The translations under genes were made by a program, and so were the position numbers. A model generated the notes under the pieces. The model worked only from the letters and a program-made list of their open reading frames with translations, had not been told where the DNA came from and did not search any database. From an uncultured Ruminococcus sp. (lineage in GTDB: Bacteria > Bacillota > Clostridia > Oscillospirales > CAG-272): DNA of 8,319 bases. Within the stretch, counting starts at the first letter, position 1. Every line of letters starts with the position of its first letter. The stretch spans positions 1-8,319 of the forward strand of contig CACXED010000333.1 of assembly GCA_902766575.1 (NCBI GenBank). The letters are read 5' to 3'. This document shows positions 6,911-8,319 of this stretch, piece after piece.

Positions 6911-7780
6911 TCAGCTTTTTCTGTAGTCGGTGGGCGACATTCCGGTGAATTGCCGGAAAACCCGGTTGAAGGTCCTTGACGAGCCGAAGCCGCACATATG
7001 CGAGATCTCGGTCGACGGTATATCCGTGCTGCCGAGCAGCTCCTTCGCCTGCTCGATGCGGAAGGAATTGACGATGCTCCGAAAGTTCAGGTCGATGCTT
7101 TTCTTCATGCAGCGGCAGAGATAGTGCGGCTCGTAGCCTATCGCGGCAGCCGCCGACGCGAGAGTCAGATCCTCTCCGCTGTGCTCGCCGACGTAGGACA
7201 GCACCTTTTCGATCAGCGAATCGTCGCGCCGGTCGGTCAGGTCGCTCTTGTCGAGGAAGCCCGAGAGGATCCCCTCGAGCGCGGAGATCAGCCCGAGCCG
7301 CGTTCCCGACGATATCTCGGGAGCCTTGGCGGTCAGCTCGGGCTGAATGTCGCCGAAGCTGAAGGTGTGTCCGAGCGGGAGTACCTCTCTGCTGTGCGAC
7401 GCGCAGACCGACGGGTCGGCTCCAAAGCGCCTGAGATAGCAGGCGGCGCTGTCCGCGTCGGGAACGAACACCGGATCCGCGGACGAGCGGTTCCCCAGCA
7501 GCCGGTAGAACTCCGGCGCGCAGTCGTGGGAAAAGACGTGGACAGCGCAGATCGTATCCTCTCCGCACTCAAAGCTGTGCAGCCGGTACGGGAGCACCAG
7601 CGCGCTCTCCCCCGCGTTCACGGCAGAGACCGACGAGTTTACGGTCAGCTCGACTCTCCCGCTGACGACGTGGATCAGCTCGGCGCTGCGGTGCAGATGC
7701 GGCTGCGGAAAGCTCATTCCGATATATAATCTCAGATCGTAGATAAATCCGTCGAGCGAATTGGTATTCTGTGTCAGCAA
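6911..7780 (-). CDS. AraC-family regulator, cupin sensor, likely regulator of the divergent arabinofuranosidase
   Basis: The frame is open to a TTG at 7828, but that TTG precedes and abuts the -10 of the gene's own promoter and lies upstream of the predicted transcription start, so it cannot be used. I place the start at the TTG at 7780, giving 289 residues. GGAAGG lies 11 bases upstream and the cupin is left intact; the first internal ATG (residue 22) would cut into it. The cupin (about 12-100) has the motif PHLHRSAELIHVVSG with His28, His30 and Glu34 in the HxH-x3-E pattern. The C-terminal ~100 residues are the AraC double helix-turn-helix (IGYEPHYLCRCM, then ISHMCGFGSSRTFNRVF and MSPTDYRKS). 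Its divergent partner is a GH51 arabinofuranosidase, so L-arabinose or an arabino-oligosaccharide is the likely effector (inference). Confidence 0.9.
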   Translation of the reverse strand: MLTQNTNSLDGFIYDLRLYIGMSFPQPHLHRSAELIHVVSGRVELTVNSSVSAVNAGESALVLPYRLHSFECGEDTICAVHVFSHDCAPEFYRLLGNRSSADPVFVPDADSAACYLRRFGADPSVCASHSREVLPLGHTFSFGDIQPELTAKAPEISSGTRLGLISALEGILSGFLDKSDLTDRRDDSLIEKVLSYVGEHSGEDLTLASAAAAIGYEPHYLCRCMKKSIDLNFRSIVNSFRIEQAKELLGSTDIPSTEISHMCGFGSSRTFNRVFRQFTGMSPTDYRKS

Positions 7781-7791
7781 AAGATCGCCAG

Positions 7792-7797
7792 CCTTCC
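7792..7797 (-). promoter_or_regulatory. Ribosome binding site supporting the TTG start of the cupin-AraC gene
   Basis: GGAAGG on the minus strand is the only purine-rich site between the predicted transcription start (about 7813) and the cupin domain. It lies 11 bases before the in-frame TTG at 7780, slightly longer than ideal. Confidence 0.5.
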
Positions 7798-7819
7798 GGA
7801 TAATAAATATTGTCCAATA

Positions 7820-7848
7820 ATTATACAATAAATTTCTTGCATTGTCAA
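7820..7848 (-). promoter_or_regulatory. Perfect-consensus sigma-A promoter of the cupin-AraC gene
   Basis: On the minus strand TTGACA (7848-7843) and TATAAT (7825-7820) are 17 bp apart, matching all twelve consensus bases. The predicted start is near 7813. A near-repeat TTG(G)ACAAT occurs over the -35 (7848-7841) and again around the start point (7817-7809), a possible autoregulatory pair of half-sites. Confidence 0.88.
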
Positions 7849-7865
7849 GGATTTTATGCTAAAAT
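7837..7865 (+). promoter_or_regulatory. Extended -10 promoter of the GH51 arabinofuranosidase gene
   Basis: On the plus strand a weak -35 TTGCAT (7837-7842) and a -10 TAAAAT (7860-7865) are 17 bp apart. TGC before the -10 makes it an extended -10. The predicted start near 7872 gives a leader of about 29 bases. Its -35 directly abuts the -35 of the opposing regulator promoter, and the poor -35 is typical of a promoter needing an activator. Confidence 0.6.
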
Positions 7866-7900
7866 AGTCATGACCGAATAATTTACAAGGGGTGTATATC

Positions 7901-8319
7901 ATGGAAAAAATCTATCTCGTCCTGCCAAAGAAGCTCGGAGTCATTTCGCCCGAGATCTACGGCGTTTTTGCCGAGCATCTCGGCGGGGTCATCTACGACG
8001 GCATCTTCTGCGGCGACGGCGCCGACAATATCCGCGGCTTCAGACGCGGGATCATTGACAGGCTCAGAGCCATCGGCACTCCGCTGATCCGCTGGCCGGG
8101 CGGCTGCTTTGCCGAGATCTACGACTGGCGCGACGGCATCGGCCCGCGCGAAAAGCGTCCGGTCAGGATCAACTGGTGGACCGAGTGCGATGGACGCTAT
8201 GAGCCGAATCTCGTCGGAACCGACGAATTCCTCGATTTCTGCTCGCTCGTCGGAGCAAAGCCCTACATCGCCGCGAATCTGACCTCAATGACGCCAAAGG
8301 ATATCCGCGACTGGATAGA
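7901..8319 (+). CDS. GH51 alpha-L-arabinofuranosidase, N-terminal part (C-terminus off window)
   Basis: The first 139 codons match the N-terminal part of GH51 alpha-L-arabinofuranosidases, which release terminal L-arabinose from arabinoxylan, arabinan and their oligosaccharides. Visible family motifs are ISPEIYGVFAEHLGG (15-29), IRWPGGCFAEIYDWRDGIGP (63-82), REKRP (83-87) and VGTDEFLDFCSLVGAKPYIAAN (from Val105). The catalytic acid/base and nucleophile glutamates lie further on and are not in the window. There is no signal peptide, so it should act in the cytoplasm on imported oligosaccharides, as usual for the family. The ATG at 7901 has AAGGGG 8 bases upstream. It is divergent from a cupin-type AraC regulator, which probably activates it when arabinosides are present. 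Confidence 0.95.
   Translation, partial: MEKIYLVLPKKLGVISPEIYGVFAEHLGGVIYDGIFCGDGADNIRGFRRGIIDRLRAIGTPLIRWPGGCFAEIYDWRDGIGPREKRPVRINWWTECDGRYEPNLVGTDEFLDFCSLVGAKPYIAANLTSMTPKDIRDWI

Noticed and set aside
6511..6979. Overlapping plus-strand frames across the two right-hand AraC genes
   Set aside because: Antisense to well-supported helix-turn-helix coding sequence; Arg/Ser/Pro-rich shadow translations.

Overview
The window looks like chromosomal DNA of a moderately GC-rich member of the Bacillota, most likely a plant-polysaccharide-degrading Clostridia (Oscillospiraceae/Ruminococcaceae-like). This is an inference from purine-rich ribosome binding sites, frequent ATA isoleucine codons, sigma-A promoters with exact 17-bp spacers, a YfhO-family membrane protein and the abundance of AraC-family regulators next to glycosidases. 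No rRNA, tRNA, CRISPR array, transposase, integrase or phage gene was seen.

Layout. Five genes lie on the minus strand and one, divergent, on the plus strand. From right to left: a GH51 alpha-L-arabinofuranosidase begins at 7901 on the plus strand and runs off the right edge. Divergent from it is an AraC regulator with an N-terminal cupin (6911-7780). Then come an AraC regulator with a C-terminal GyrI-like ligand-binding domain (5938-6807), a large YfhO-family membrane protein (3091-5775) closed by a strong intrinsic terminator (3052-3081), another cupin-type AraC regulator (1888-2832), and a large cytoplasmic protein with an apparent beta-sandwich plus alpha/alpha-barrel architecture (from 1898 off the left edge). 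The last looks like a carbohydrate-active enzyme of a family I cannot name with certainty.

Regulation. A sigma-A promoter can be read in front of every minus-strand transcription unit, each with a 17-bp spacer; two match TTGACA/TATAAT perfectly. The GH51 gene has a weaker, extended -10 promoter whose -35 abuts the -35 of the regulator's promoter, so the two polymerases should compete. This is the expected layout for a substrate-responsive AraC/arabinofuranosidase pair. The AraC gene at 1888-2832 overlaps the start of the unknown enzyme by 11 bases and has a palindrome close to its predicted transcription start, so it is probably a second regulator-enzyme sugar-utilisation operon.

Between these two sugar modules sit the GyrI-type regulator and YfhO, each apparently transcribed from its own promoter. 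I see no evidence for a wholly new system. The most informative points are the unassigned AraC-coupled enzyme with a Cys/His-rich cluster, the interlocked divergent promoters, and the corrected start of the arabinoside regulator.
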